Shown: positions 39,701-48,027, counted from the first letter of the stretch. The stretch is DNA of 64,000 nucleotides from an uncultured Shinella sp. (GCF_946479415.1 NZ_CAMLFY010000007.1:1-64000), one strand, 5' to 3'. Notes: generated by a model from the sequence alone, not told the origin. Made by a program: numbers and translations.

Positions 39701-41571
39701 GCGGCCAGGAACGCTTCCTCCAGCATGGGGCTCAGCTTGGCGAGGTTGATTTCCAGGCCGTCGCGCTGCTTCAGCTCCATGTCGTGCAGGATGACGCGGC
39801 GCTCATGGCCGTCGAAGCTCGCGAGCGTCAGGTCGTGCGTCTGTTCGCTGATGACGTTGAAGCCGAGATTTTCGAGCAGCGGCACGCGCCGCGACAGCGA
39901 AACCGGTTCACCGGCGTGGAAGATCTTCAGCTCCACGGTGGCAAGATCGGTGTTCCAGGCCTTGCGGTAGAAGGAGATGCGGATCGGGTTTTCCGAGGTC
40001 GCCGTCGAAATCAGGGCGAGGTCGGCATTGGCTTCGGCCGGGGTGAAGTCTTCCTGATAGCCGGTATCGGCGACGAGGCGAAGACCATCGGCGCTGGACA
40101 GCGCCTCGAAACGGTCGGTCCAGCGCGTGGCGATCTCGCGCACGGCCTGTTCCAGCTTGTTCTGGGCAATGCGCGGCGTCTTGCCGCCGGAACGGCCGAT
40201 GATGAAGTGCACGCGGGCGAGGCCACCCTCGGGGAAAGCCGGGTAATAGGCCGAGACGCGGCCGTCATAAGCCGACTTCAGATAGTTGCCGATCTTTTCG
40301 CGCACGTCGGAATCGTATTGCTCGCGCGGCACGTAGACGATGACGGAAACGAACCGGTCGAAACGATCGATGCGCGGCAGGACGCGGATGCGCGGCCGGT
40401 CGGAAAGCTCGTTGATCTGTTCCGAGAAGGTGGCGAGCAGGCCGGGATCGATCTGGAAGAGATCGTCACGCGGATAGGATTCCAGCGTGTTGATCAGCAT
40501 CTTGCCGGAATGGCTCTTCGGATCGTAGCCGAAATGGTCGATGACCGCCTCGACCTTGGAGCGCAGAAGCGGGATTTGGCCGGCGGCATGCGTATAGGCC
40601 GTCGAGGTGAAGAGGCCGACGATGCGCAGCTCGCCCACCACCTTGCCCTTCTCGTCGAAGCGCTTCAGGCCGACATAATCCATATAGGCGCGGCGGTGCA
40701 CGACGGATTTCACATTCGCCTTGGTGACGATGAGGAAATCCGGGCCTTCAAGGAATTCGAGGATTTCCGGCGTCGTCGTCACGGCGTCCTTGCCCAGCCG
40801 CAGCACGCGCACGTCCGGGTCGGAGAGAATGCCGAGGCCTTCGCCGCCGCGCTCCACCGTCGCCTGCTCGCCCTTGCCGGAATAGGAATATTCGCGCATG
40901 CCGAGGAAGGTGAAATTGTTGCCGCGCAGCCAGTCGAGGAAGGCGAGCGCCTCGCCCTTGCCGGGCTTGTCCTTGGCATAGCGCTCCATATCGGCCGTGA
41001 CGCCGTTGAGCTTTTCCAGCATGGACGGCCAGTCGTCGACGGCCAGATGCACCTGGTTCAGCACGTTTTTCACGCGCTCCGTCAAGGCCGCCGCTTCGGC
41101 GGGCAGGAGTTCGGAGAGATGGATTTCGATATGGCTGACGCGCTGCGCCGGCTCGCTCTCCTCGTCCGGCGAGAAGAGCTTCGGCGCTTCGTCCGTGGCG
41201 ACGACGAGGATCGGGTGGATGGCGAGGTGGATGTCGCGGTGCGTGCTCGTCACTTCGCCCATGACCGAATCATAGAGGAAGGGCTGGTTGCGGTCTGTGA
41301 CGGAGAGGACGGAGACCGGCTGGCCCTGGGGTTTTACGTCCGGCCGGGTGGTGACTGTGACGCGCGGTGCGCTGCCGTCCCAGGCTTCGATTTCCGCCAT
41401 GGCATGGGCGGAGGCGGCGGCCAGCATCGGGCCGGTATAGTGCTCCAGATCGTCCTTGCTGGCACGCCCGAAGAGGATATCGGGGTTGAGCGTCTTTGCG
41501 CCAAGCGCAGCAGCTGCGGCCTTTGCGGCCTCGATGTGTTTTTCTCGTTTCACGTTGGTCCGGGCACCCAT
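36790..41571 (-). CDS. NAD-specific glutamate dehydrogenase, large (180 kDa) class
   Basis: A 1593-residue enzyme oxidising glutamate to 2-oxoglutarate and ammonia. This very large GDH class (GdhB-type, COG2902) has a long N-terminal regulatory half with ACT-like segments (EIHLSELLPAEAAAL, VELKIFHAGEPVSLSRRVPL). The catalytic part (residues about 780-1250) includes GGLRWSDRAQDYRTEVLGL, PVGAKGGFYPKQ and VGVGDMSGDVFGN-like residues in AGVGDMSGDVFGNGMLLS. A C-terminal helical domain follows. ATG 41571 is preceded by GAGGGAGAA. The gene stands alone between a divergent pdxY and a same-strand MFS gene. Confidence 0.95.
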   Translation of the reverse strand: MGARTNVKREKHIEAAKAAAAALGAKTLNPDILFGRASKDDLEHYTGPMLAAASAHAMAEIEAWDGSAPRVTVTTRPDVKPQGQPVSVLSVTDRNQPFLYDSVMGEVTSTHRDIHLAIHPILVVATDEAPKLFSPDEESEPAQRVSHIEIHLSELLPAEAAALTERVKNVLNQVHLAVDDWPSMLEKLNGVTADMERYAKDKPGKGEALAFLDWLRGNNFTFLGMREYSYSGKGEQATVERGGEGLGILSDPDVRVLRLGKDAVTTTPEILEFLEGPDFLIVTKANVKSVVHRRAYMDYVGLKRFDEKGKVVGELRIVGLFTSTAYTHAAGQIPLLRSKVEAVIDHFGYDPKSHSGKMLINTLESYPRDDLFQIDPGLLATFSEQINELSDRPRIRVLPRIDRFDRFVSVIVYVPREQYDSDVREKIGNYLKSAYDGRVSAYYPAFPEGGLARVHFIIGRSGGKTPRIAQNKLEQAVREIATRWTDRFEALSSADGLRLVADTGYQEDFTPAEANADLALISTATSENPIRISFYRKAWNTDLATVELKIFHAGEPVSLSRRVPLLENLGFNVISEQTHDLTLASFDGHERRVILHDMELKQRDGLEINLAKLSPMLEEAFLAAWHGDVDDDALNRLVLTGGLSAREIMALRTYSRYLRQTGIAYSQGYIADTLNKYPAIAANLFRLFETRLDPKLTERQREKKSGDISTTIEEALANVPSLDEDRILRRYVNAIQATLRTNYFQHDADGKPRKTFAIKLDPKALDGLPEPRPFREIFVYGAEVEGVHLRFGKVARGGLRWSDRAQDYRTEVLGLVKAQQVKNSVIVPVGAKGGFYPKQLPVGGSRDAIFKAGTEAYKTYIRTLLSVTDNIVGQDVVPPADTVRIDGDDPYFVVAADKGTATFSDTANGLAQEAGFWLDDAFASGGSAGYDHKKMGITARGAWETVKRHFREMNIDIQKTPFTVAGVGDMSGDVFGNGMLLSRKIKLVAAFDHRDIFIDPSPDTDTSFAERRRMFNLPRSSWQDYDRSVLSKGAMIIPRTEKSVTLTPEAQAVIGLDKAKATPFEIMTAILKAPVDLMWFGGIGTYIRGQNETDAEVGDRANDPIRIVGEDVRAKVIGEGANLGVTQRGRIAFGLKGGRSNSDAIDNSAGVNSSDVEVNIKIALASAMRDERLTRAKRNVLLASMTDEVGHLVLRNNYLQSLAISLTEKQGTANRAPLTRLMDRFEAAGLLNRKVETLPDDRTLAERYQAGKPLTRPEIGVLLSYAKLVLFDEIVHTNLPDEPYFEPTLTGYFPAKMQKTYADDIRSHRLRREIIATILANEVINRGGPAFINGLTDGTGFGPADAVKAAVIARDGYGLAALYAGVDALDNQVAGTLQNELYEEIGRIYASVTSLLLTTGAVSGPLDQAVHKLKQALKQLRPQLSTLVSDAAGDEARRKAHAYEDEGVPAELAEEIATLSMLTFVPEVMLIANATGDTLAKTAQTFAGISATLNIGRLLSSASRIPTGDLYEALALQRSLTDIANARRDLATVVLTRHKGDKAPLATWQQGDKERLARVTANLSALTEAGEATLAKVSVAAGILSDLAQERAK

Positions 41572-41847
41572 GGAATTCTCCCTCAAATCCGATGCCCGGA
41601 CGTTAGCAGAAGAAAAAATACGCGCGACGAAATTTGTGCATTTGCGAGAAAATTCAATCGATTTTGTCAGAGATAGGTCAGTTTTGCTGTCGTTTTATCG
41701 CTAAATTGCCGATTTTTCGTCGAAAAGTAGCCAAAAAGCGATGAATAGCGCCCTGTGCTGTCCTGCAACATAAGGGCGTAAAGGGGCCGGGCGTTGACAG
41801 GCACAAGCCCCCTTGCCATCACTCAGGCGAAACGAAGGAAGCCGGGT

Positions 41848-42723
41848 ATGAGCGAGAGCGACAAGGGCACCGTCATCGTCATTTCGAGCCATGTGGTGCG
41901 CGGCACGGTGGGCAACCGCGCCGCCGTCTTTGCGCTCGAAACGCTTGGGCATCCCGTCTGGGCGCTTCCGACGGTCATCCTGCCCTGGCATCCGGGCCAG
42001 GGCCGCGCGACGCGCGTGGCAATTTCCGACGACGATTTCGACGCGATCATCTCCGACCTGATCCGAGCGCCCTGGCGCGGCGAGGTGAAGGCGGTGCTGT
42101 CGGGTTATCTCGGCAGCGCGGCGCAAGCCCGTTCCGTGGCGCGGCTGGTCGAGGGTCTCAGAGCCGACAATCCCGACCTTCTCTATATGTGCGATCCCGT
42201 CTGCGGCGATGAGCGCGGGCTTTACGTGCCGGAGGCGACGGCGGTGGCGATCCGCGACAGCCTGATCCCGCTCGCGTCGATCACCACGCCGAACCGCTTC
42301 GAGCTAGCCTGGCTTGCCGGCGCGCCGCTGGAAACCAACAATGCGATCGTGGAGGCCGCCCTTTCGCTCGGCCCGGCGCGCATGCTCGTCACCTCCTCGC
42401 TGCCGCTGATGGCGGGCAGCACCGGCAATCTCTATCTCTCCGGGCGAAGCGCGCTTCTGGCCGAGCATCGGCTGGTGGAGAACCCGCCGAACGGAACGGG
42501 CGACCTGCTTGCGGCCATTTTCCTCTCCCGGCTCATGGAAAATCTGCCCGAGGAGCGGGCGCTGATGCTGGCGACGGCGAGCGTCTTCGAGATCGTGGCG
42601 CGCACCGCCAAGCGCGGTGCCGACGAGCTGACGCTGGAGCAGGATGCCTCCAGCATTTCCACACCCATGGCCATGGTGCATATGCGCCGTCTCCTGCATC
42701 CGGCGCAAACACGCCGGTCCTGA
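41848..42723 (+). CDS. pdxY: Pyridoxal kinase
   Basis: A 291-residue ribokinase-superfamily enzyme phosphorylating pyridoxal to PLP. Characteristic segments are VIVISSHVVRGTVGNRAAVF at the N-terminus, LLYMCDPVCGDERGLYVP, TTPNRFELAWLAGAPL and the catalytic/anion-hole motif NPPNGTGDLLAAIFLSRL (GTGD). ATG 41848 has AAGGAAG upstream. A TTGACA element at 41794-41799 may be its -35 box. The 276-base gap shared with the divergent GDH gene is AT-rich on the GDH side, with no clear operator. The second vitamin B6-related gene in the window is yggS. Confidence 0.93.
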   Translation: MSESDKGTVIVISSHVVRGTVGNRAAVFALETLGHPVWALPTVILPWHPGQGRATRVAISDDDFDAIISDLIRAPWRGEVKAVLSGYLGSAAQARSVARLVEGLRADNPDLLYMCDPVCGDERGLYVPEATAVAIRDSLIPLASITTPNRFELAWLAGAPLETNNAIVEAALSLGPARMLVTSSLPLMAGSTGNLYLSGRSALLAEHRLVENPPNGTGDLLAAIFLSRLMENLPEERALMLATASVFEIVARTAKRGADELTLEQDASSISTPMAMVHMRRLLHPAQTRRS

Positions 42724-42823
42724 CACGCCGATCCGACCTTGCGTCAATCCTTGCGGAGTGGTTTATGCGGGAAACCGGATGGAGCCTCGTCCGGTGGACC
42801 GCATCACGGGGGTATTCCGACCT

Positions 42824-43465
42824 ATGAACCGCTTTCCCGATCGTCTTCTGAATGGCTATCGCAATTTCATGTCCGGCCGTTATTCCGAGCAATCCGCCCG
42901 CTACAGGGCGCTTGCCGAAACGGGCCAGAAACCGAAAACCCTCGTCATTGCCTGTTGTGACTCTCGCGCAGCACCCGAGACGATCTTCGACAGCGGTCCG
43001 GGTGAATTGTTCGTCATGCGCAACGTGGCCAATCTCGTGCCGCCCTACGAGCCCGACGGTCAATATCATGCGACATCGGCGGCACTCGAATTCGCCGTCC
43101 AGTCGCTCAAGGTTTCGGATATTCTGGTGATGGGTCATGGCCGCTGCGGCGGTATCAAGGCTGCGCTCGATCCGGATGCCGAGCCCCTTTCGCCGGGCGA
43201 TTTCATCGGCAAGTGGATGGGCATGCTGAAGCCCGTGGCCGAGCAGATCCAGGGTGCGGAAATCCTGACCCAGGGCGAGCGCCAGCGGGCACTGGAACGG
43301 GTGTCGATCCGCAACTCCATCGCCAATCTGCGCACCTTCCCCTGCGTGCGCATCCTGGAAGAAAAAGGCCGCATCCAGCTGCATGGCGCCTGGTTCGACA
43401 TTTCGACCGGCGAGCTGTGGGTCATGGACGCCGGCACGGGCGATTTCCAGCGGCCGAGCGCCTGA
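42824..43465 (+). CDS. Beta-class carbonic anhydrase
   Basis: A 213-residue zinc enzyme interconverting CO2 and bicarbonate. All active-site elements are present: VIACCDSRAAPETIF (Cys ligand and the Asp-Arg dyad), RNVANLVPPY, and MGHGRCGGIKAA (His and Cys ligands). ATG 42824 (MNRFPDRLLNGYRNF) is chosen over a longer frame that would overlap pdxY. It lies 100 bases after pdxY on the same strand. Probably cytoplasmic, as no signal peptide is seen. Confidence 0.95.
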   Translation: MNRFPDRLLNGYRNFMSGRYSEQSARYRALAETGQKPKTLVIACCDSRAAPETIFDSGPGELFVMRNVANLVPPYEPDGQYHATSAALEFAVQSLKVSDILVMGHGRCGGIKAALDPDAEPLSPGDFIGKWMGMLKPVAEQIQGAEILTQGERQRALERVSIRNSIANLRTFPCVRILEEKGRIQLHGAWFDISTGELWVMDAGTGDFQRPSA

Positions 43466-43491
43466 TCGTTGTTTTTCTGGCCTGAAAAAAC

Positions 43492-43525
43492 AAAGCCCGG
43501 CGTGGTCTCCCGCGCCGGGCTTTTT
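43492..43525. terminator. Bidirectional terminator after carbonic anhydrase
   Basis: AAAGCCCGGCG pairs with CGCCGGGCTTT, with a TTTTTC tail on the plus strand and an A-rich upstream side. The facing gene (MltB-like) ends at 43546. Confidence 0.85.
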
Positions 43526-43545
43526 CAATTCCAGATGACCAGCGA

Positions 43546-44367
43546 TCAGTCGCCGTCGATTTCCGCGCCGATGATGGCGATCGCGCGCTGGTAGACGCTG
43601 GCCGCGTTCCAGCCCTGCAGGGCGCCGAAATTGCCCTGGCCGGGCTGGTAGCCGCCGCCGGCGCTCCAGCCATGGCCGCGCAGGAAGTTGGCGGTGGAGG
43701 CGAGCGCATCGGCCTTGGAGCCGACGAGATCGATACGGCCGTTGCCGTCACCATCGACGCCGTATTTCAGGACGTTGGCCGGCAGGAACTGCGTCTGGCC
43801 GATTTCGCCATGGGCGGCACCGCGCGCCGTGGTGCTCAGCGTGCCGTTCTGCACGAGCTGCAGGGCGGCGTAGAGCTGGTTGGTAAAGTAATCCGAGCGA
43901 CGGCAGTCATAGGCGAGCGTCGCGACGGCGGACAGCGTGTGTTCCTTGCCGAGGAAGCCGCCGAAGCCGGTTTCCATGCCCCAGATCGCGATCAGCGGGC
44001 CGGCGGGAACGCCGTAGCGGGCTTCGATGCGGTTGAACAGGGCGGCATTCTGCTTCTTCATGCTCTTGCCGCGGCTGATGATGGCCTTTCCGCCGCGCTT
44101 TTGCATGAACTGGTCGAGCGAGAGCTTGAAGCTCTTCTGGCCGCGGTCGGCGCGGATCGTGGCGCGGGCATAGCTGACATTGGCGAAGGCCTTGTCGAGC
44201 GTCGAACGGCTGATGCCGCGACCGGCCGCCTCGTCCTTGAACGCTTCGACCCAGGCCGGAAAACCGCCCCCATCATTCCCGCACTTGGCGGCCTGAGCCG
44301 CTGCCGGTACCGCCGCCGTGGCGATCATTGCGGCCAGCACCTTGGCCACGCTCTTGATCATGCCCAT
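43546..44367 (-). CDS. MltB-family lytic murein transglycosylase
   Basis: A 273-residue secreted peptidoglycan lytic transglycosylase (SLT_2/GH103). The signal peptide is MIKSVAKVLAAMIATAAVPA with AQA cleavage before AKCGNDGG. The catalytic domain shows RIEARYGVPAGPLIAIWGME with the catalytic Glu in GMETGFG, then GEIGQTQFLPANVLKYGVDG and DALASTANFLRGHGW. ATG 44367 with GGGG upstream is used; ATG 44361 is equally possible. It has no C-terminal peptidoglycan-binding domain, unlike longer relatives. Confidence 0.92.
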   Translation of the reverse strand: MGMIKSVAKVLAAMIATAAVPAAAQAAKCGNDGGGFPAWVEAFKDEAAGRGISRSTLDKAFANVSYARATIRADRGQKSFKLSLDQFMQKRGGKAIISRGKSMKKQNAALFNRIEARYGVPAGPLIAIWGMETGFGGFLGKEHTLSAVATLAYDCRRSDYFTNQLYAALQLVQNGTLSTTARGAAHGEIGQTQFLPANVLKYGVDGDGNGRIDLVGSKADALASTANFLRGHGWSAGGGYQPGQGNFGALQGWNAASVYQRAIAIIGAEIDGD

Positions 44368-44476
44368 GAAAAACCCCGTGATCTCGTGAATTCCGCTGCG
44401 GGAGCATGGCATGCTCCCTTGTTCCTGTCATCGCACCTTGCCGTGAAGCCGGGCCATGCAGCCCGGTTCAAAGCGA

Positions 44477-44511
44477 AGTCCCGATTGTTCTCAAACGGAA
44501 CAACCGGGACT
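44477..44511 (-). terminator. Hairpin after asd
   Basis: AGTCCCG-TTGTTC pairs with GGAACAA-CGGGACT (one mismatch) around a 6-base loop. On the plus strand it is followed by TTTATTT; on the minus strand only a weak CTTCGCTTT follows. It probably ends asd. Confidence 0.6.
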
Positions 44512-44583
44512 TTTATTTAAACCTGGTTAAGGGATCGTTGCCACATTTCACCGAAATGCCGCAAACGCGCCCGTCCCAAAGAA

Positions 44584-45618
44584 TTAAGCGGCCTGCTTCT
44601 TCGCCTTGATCAGGCCGCGCGCGACGAGCAGCTCGGCGATCTGGATGGCGTTGAGGGCGGCACCCTTGCGCAGGTTGTCGGAGACGACCCACATGTTGAG
44701 GCCGTTTTCGACGGTCGCGTCCTCGCGGATGCGCGAGATGTAGGTGGCGTCTTCACCGGCCGATTCGTAAGGCGTGATGTAGCCGCCGTTCTCGTGCTTG
44801 TCGATGACCTGGCAACCCGGCGCTTCGCGCAGGATGTCGCGGGCCTCGTCCGCCGTGATCTCGTTTTCGAACTCGATGTTGACCGATTCGGAATGGCCGA
44901 TGAAGACGGGAACGCGCACGGCCGTGCAGGTCACCTTGATCTTCGGGTCGAGCATCTTCTTGGTCTCGGCGAGAACCTTCCACTCTTCCTTCGTGTAGCC
45001 GTCTTCCATGAAGCTATCGATATGCGGAATGACGTTGAAGGCGATGCGCTTGGTGAACTTCTTCGATTCGACCGGATCGGCGACGAAGACGGCGCGGGTC
45101 TGCTGGAAGAGTTCGTCCATGCCTTCCTTGCCGGCGCCGGAAACCGACTGATAGGTCGAGACGACGACGCGCTTGATCTTGGCGCGGTCATGCAGCGGCT
45201 TCAGCGCGACGACGAGCTGGGCGGTCGAGCAATTCGGGTTGGCGATGATGTTCTTGCGGGTGAACTGCGCGATGGCGTCCGGGTTCACTTCCGGCACGAT
45301 CAGCGGAACGTCGGCGTCGTAGCGCCAGGCCGAGGAATTGTCGATGACGACGCAGCCCTGGGCGCCGATCTTCGGCGAGTACTTCTGCGAAACGGTGCCG
45401 CCGGCCGACATCAGGCAAATGTCCGTGTCGGAGAAATCGTAGTTTTCGAGGTTCTGCACCTTCAGCGTCTTGTCGCCGAAGGAGACTTCGGTGCCCTGGG
45501 AGCGGGCGGAGGCGAGCGCCACGACTTCATCAGCCGGGAAACCACGCTCGGAAAGGATGTTCAGCATTTCCCGGCCGACATTGCCGGTCGCGCCGGCGAC
45601 TGCGATCTTGAAACCCAT
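44584..45618 (-). CDS. asd: Aspartate-semialdehyde dehydrogenase
   Basis: A 344-residue NADPH enzyme converting aspartyl phosphate to aspartate semialdehyde, the branch point to lysine, diaminopimelate, threonine, methionine and isoleucine. The N-terminal VAGATGNVGREMLNIL binds NADP. The catalytic Cys is in IIANPNCSTAQLVVAL, with SVSGAGKEGMDEL and RVPVFIGHSESVNIEFE after it. ATG 45618 is preceded by a purine-rich stretch GAGAAAGAGAGC. A 240-base leader with a short ORF and hairpins precedes it (separate entries), suggesting regulation by attenuation. Confidence 0.97.
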   Translation of the reverse strand: MGFKIAVAGATGNVGREMLNILSERGFPADEVVALASARSQGTEVSFGDKTLKVQNLENYDFSDTDICLMSAGGTVSQKYSPKIGAQGCVVIDNSSAWRYDADVPLIVPEVNPDAIAQFTRKNIIANPNCSTAQLVVALKPLHDRAKIKRVVVSTYQSVSGAGKEGMDELFQQTRAVFVADPVESKKFTKRIAFNVIPHIDSFMEDGYTKEEWKVLAETKKMLDPKIKVTCTAVRVPVFIGHSESVNIEFENEITADEARDILREAPGCQVIDKHENGGYITPYESAGEDATYISRIREDATVENGLNMWVVSDNLRKGAALNAIQIAELLVARGLIKAKKQAA

Positions 45619-45660
45619 GACTAAAGCTCTCTTTCTCTGTCTCTCCGCGGGTCTTGGAGG

Positions 45661-45709
45661 GAAACCCGCCGGCCAGGAGCGCGGGTTTCTGTCCCCGGCC
45701 ATACCGGGG
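45661..45709 (-). promoter_or_regulatory. Tandem hairpins in the asd leader
   Basis: On the minus strand, CCCCGG/CCGGGG (45709-45693) is followed by GAAACCCGC/GCGGGTTTC (45689-45661, 9-base arms). Neither has a T-tract. In addition GCTCTCT (45716-45710) is complementary to AGAGAGC (45632-45626) in the asd ribosome site, and GTCTCT (45729-45724), just after the short ORF stop, to AGAGAC (45644-45639). Mutually exclusive folds are therefore possible. Confidence 0.45.
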
Positions 45710-45730
45710 AGAGAGCGGTGGCCAGAGACG

Positions 45731-45850
45731 TCAGACGGTTTTCGTCGTCGTTTTGGCCATTGTTTTGGAAATCGATACGCAATAGCGAACCCGTCCGGCG
45801 TTGAAGGCCGGAGCGATCATGCGGGCGATGGATTGTCCAAAGCGGTACAT
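45731..45850 (-). CDS. Candidate asd leader peptide, 39 aa
   Basis: A short ORF starting ATG 45850 and ending TGA 45731, with AAGGGAA placed 5 bases before the ATG and a promoter just upstream. The peptide begins MYRFGQSIARMIAPAF and ends SKTMAKTTTKTV. The last eleven residues hold five Thr, three Lys and one Met, which are end products of the pathway that asd opens. Hairpins and a sequence complementary to the asd ribosome site follow. This is the layout of a thrL-like leader, but the N-terminal part is not low-complexity and it could instead be a small protein. Its existence is well supported; its role is inference. Confidence 0.55.
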   Translation of the reverse strand: MYRFGQSIARMIAPAFNAGRVRYCVSISKTMAKTTTKTV

Positions 45851-45872
45851 GGCGGTTCCCTTGCGTGGGTGC

Positions 45873-45900
45873 TGAATACGCTCATCTGCCGAAGAGTCAA
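45873..45900 (-). promoter_or_regulatory. Predicted promoter of the asd leader ORF
   Basis: TTGACT (45900-45895) is followed after 16 bases by TATTCA (45878-45873) on the minus strand. The start site would be near 45866, some 16 bases before the short ORF and 250 before asd. The rest of the 490-base asd-MFS gap (45901-46108) shows nothing distinctive. Confidence 0.55.
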
Positions 45901-46108
45901 GTCTTGCGTGCCGGTTTGGACAAATCGCGGCCGCCGCTTTCCTTCGACTTAAGTCCTACACCGAAAGTCATAAGCCCAAAGCAGCGCTGATGCGGCGTTT
46001 CGTTTTCTGCCATCCTTCCATCAGGCGCACCCTGTCCGGTGTTTTTAGGGAGAAACTCCGGACCTCCATGGGCTGCCCCGATACGCCGTTTTTGTGGAGG
46101 ACAAGCAA

Positions 46109-47998
46109 ATGGCAAATGTTTCGACGGTGGGCAACGCCAAGTCGGCGCCCATGACCGGCGAGCAGAAGAAGGTGATCTTCGCCTCTTCTCTCGGCACCGT
46201 TTTCGAATGGTACGATTTCTATCTTTACGGTTCGCTGGCGATCTATATCGGCGCCACCTTCTTCAGCCAGTATCCGGAAACGACGCGCAACATCTTCGCG
46301 CTGCTCGCCTTTGCCGCCGGCTTCCTGGTGCGCCCGTTCGGCGCGCTGGTCTTCGGCCGCCTCGGCGATCTCGTCGGCCGCAAATACACCTTCCTCGTCA
46401 CCATCCTGATCATGGGCTTCTCGACCTTTGTCGTCGGCCTCTTGCCCGGTGCCGCCACGATCGGTATCGCAGCCCCGATCATCCTGATCCTGCTGCGCAT
46501 GCTGCAGGGCCTGGCGCTCGGCGGCGAATATGGCGGTGCGGCGACCTATGTCGCGGAGCATGCGCCCGACGGCAAGCGCGGCTACTTCACCTCCTGGATC
46601 CAGACGACGGCGACGCTCGGCCTGTTCCTGTCGCTGGTGGTCATCCTCGCGGTCCAGTTCATTCTCGGCAAGGAAGCCTTTGCCGAATGGGGCTGGCGCA
46701 TTCCGTTCCTGCTCTCGGTCGTCCTGCTCGGCGTTTCCGTGTGGATCCGCCTGAAGATGAACGAATCGCCGGCCTTCGCGAAGATGAAGGAAGAGGGCAA
46801 GGGCTCCAAGGCACCGCTGACGGAAGCCTTCGGCCAGTGGCGCAATGCCAAGATCGCGCTGCTCGCGCTGTTCGGTGCGGTCGTCGGCCAGGCCGTCGTC
46901 TGGTATTCCGGCCAGTTCTATGCGCTGTTCTTCCTGACGGGCGTGCTGAAGGTGGACGGCCAGTCGGCCAATATCATGGTCGCCTGCTCGCTGCTTCTCG
47001 GCACCGGCTTCTTCGTCTTCTTCGGCTGGCTGTCGGACAAGATCGGCCGCAAGCCGATCATCATGGCCGGCCTGCTGCTCGCCATGCTGACCTACTTCCC
47101 GCTGTTCAAGGCACTGACCTGGGCCGGCAATCCGGCGCTCGCCACGGCACAGGACACGGTCCGCGCGACCGTCACCGCCGCCCCCGGCGATTGCAAGTTC
47201 CAGTTCAACCCGACGGGTACGGCGAAGTTCACCACCTCGTGCGATATCGCCACCGCGTTCCTCACCAAGAACTCGGTGCCCTACGATGTCGTCGCTACGG
47301 GGGCGGCTGGTACGGCGGCGACGGTGAAGATCGGCGAACAGACGATCAACAGCTATGACGCAACGGCGGCGGGCGACCAGGCCAAGGCCCTCGACGCAGC
47401 CTTCCAGAAGCAGACCAACATGGCGCTGCACGATGCCGGCTACCCGCTGGTGCGCGGCGTCGCAAAGGTGCCGGACACCAAGCTCGACGCCTTTGTCGCC
47501 GCCAACCCGGAACTGAAGCTCGATGTAGCCGCCATCCGCGCCGGTGAAAAGGCAACCATGCCTGCCGCCGATCTCGTCACGGCCAAGCTGCTGACGGCCG
47601 AGGAAGCCGCCGGTGTCACCGACATGGCCGTCTATTCGATTACCGGCGGTGGTGCCTATACCATGGTCGCCGATCCCGCCGGTGTGAACTGGGTCACGAT
47701 CATCGCTGTGCTCACCGTGCTCGTGATCTATGTCACCATGGTCTATGGCCCGATCGCCGCGCTGCTGGTCGAGCTCTTCCCGACCCGCATCCGCTACACC
47801 GGCATGTCGCTGCCCTACCATATCGGCAACGGCTGGTTCGGCGGCTTGCTTCCGGCAACGGCCTTCGCGATGAGCGCTGCCCAGGGCGATATCTACTACG
47901 GCCTGTGGTATCCGATCGTCTTCGCAGGCATCACCCTTGTCATCGGCCTTCTCTTCCTGCCGGAAACGAAGGATCGCGACATCCACGCCATGGATTGA
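46109..47998 (+). CDS. MHS-type MFS transporter with large periplasmic insertion
   Basis: A 629-residue metabolite:proton symporter-like protein. Typical MHS features are SSLGTVFEWYDFYLYGSLAI in helix 1, RPFGALVFGRLGDLVGRK in loop 2-3, LQGLALGGEYGGAATYVAEH in helix 4, and SDKIGRKPIIM after helix 8. Unusually, about 190 residues (roughly 337-525) are inserted between helices 9 and 10, predicted periplasmic. The insert contains two Cys (GDCKFQF, TTSCDI) and repetitive Ala/Thr-rich sequence. The normal MHS length is 430-550. ATG 46109 has GGAGG upstream. The substrate (e.g. a dicarboxylate or proline-like solute) is not predictable. Confidence 0.88.
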   Translation: MANVSTVGNAKSAPMTGEQKKVIFASSLGTVFEWYDFYLYGSLAIYIGATFFSQYPETTRNIFALLAFAAGFLVRPFGALVFGRLGDLVGRKYTFLVTILIMGFSTFVVGLLPGAATIGIAAPIILILLRMLQGLALGGEYGGAATYVAEHAPDGKRGYFTSWIQTTATLGLFLSLVVILAVQFILGKEAFAEWGWRIPFLLSVVLLGVSVWIRLKMNESPAFAKMKEEGKGSKAPLTEAFGQWRNAKIALLALFGAVVGQAVVWYSGQFYALFFLTGVLKVDGQSANIMVACSLLLGTGFFVFFGWLSDKIGRKPIIMAGLLLAMLTYFPLFKALTWAGNPALATAQDTVRATVTAAPGDCKFQFNPTGTAKFTTSCDIATAFLTKNSVPYDVVATGAAGTAATVKIGEQTINSYDATAAGDQAKALDAAFQKQTNMALHDAGYPLVRGVAKVPDTKLDAFVAANPELKLDVAAIRAGEKATMPAADLVTAKLLTAEEAAGVTDMAVYSITGGGAYTMVADPAGVNWVTIIAVLTVLVIYVTMVYGPIAALLVELFPTRIRYTGMSLPYHIGNGWFGGLLPATAFAMSAAQGDIYYGLWYPIVFAGITLVIGLLFLPETKDRDIHAMD

Positions 47999-48027
47999 TC
48001 TCCCCCTTCCGAACAATCCTTGGCGGA

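Noticed and set aside
37972..41676. 1234-codon open frame opposite the NAD-glutamate dehydrogenase gene
   Set aside because: Exactly antisense to a gene with clear motifs. Long shadow frames are expected in high-GC DNA with strong codon bias, and the translation shows no recognisable domain.
45897..46115. 72-codon minus-strand frame between asd and the MHS transporter
   Set aside because: No ribosome site, no recognisable domain, and it crosses the transporter's own start region.
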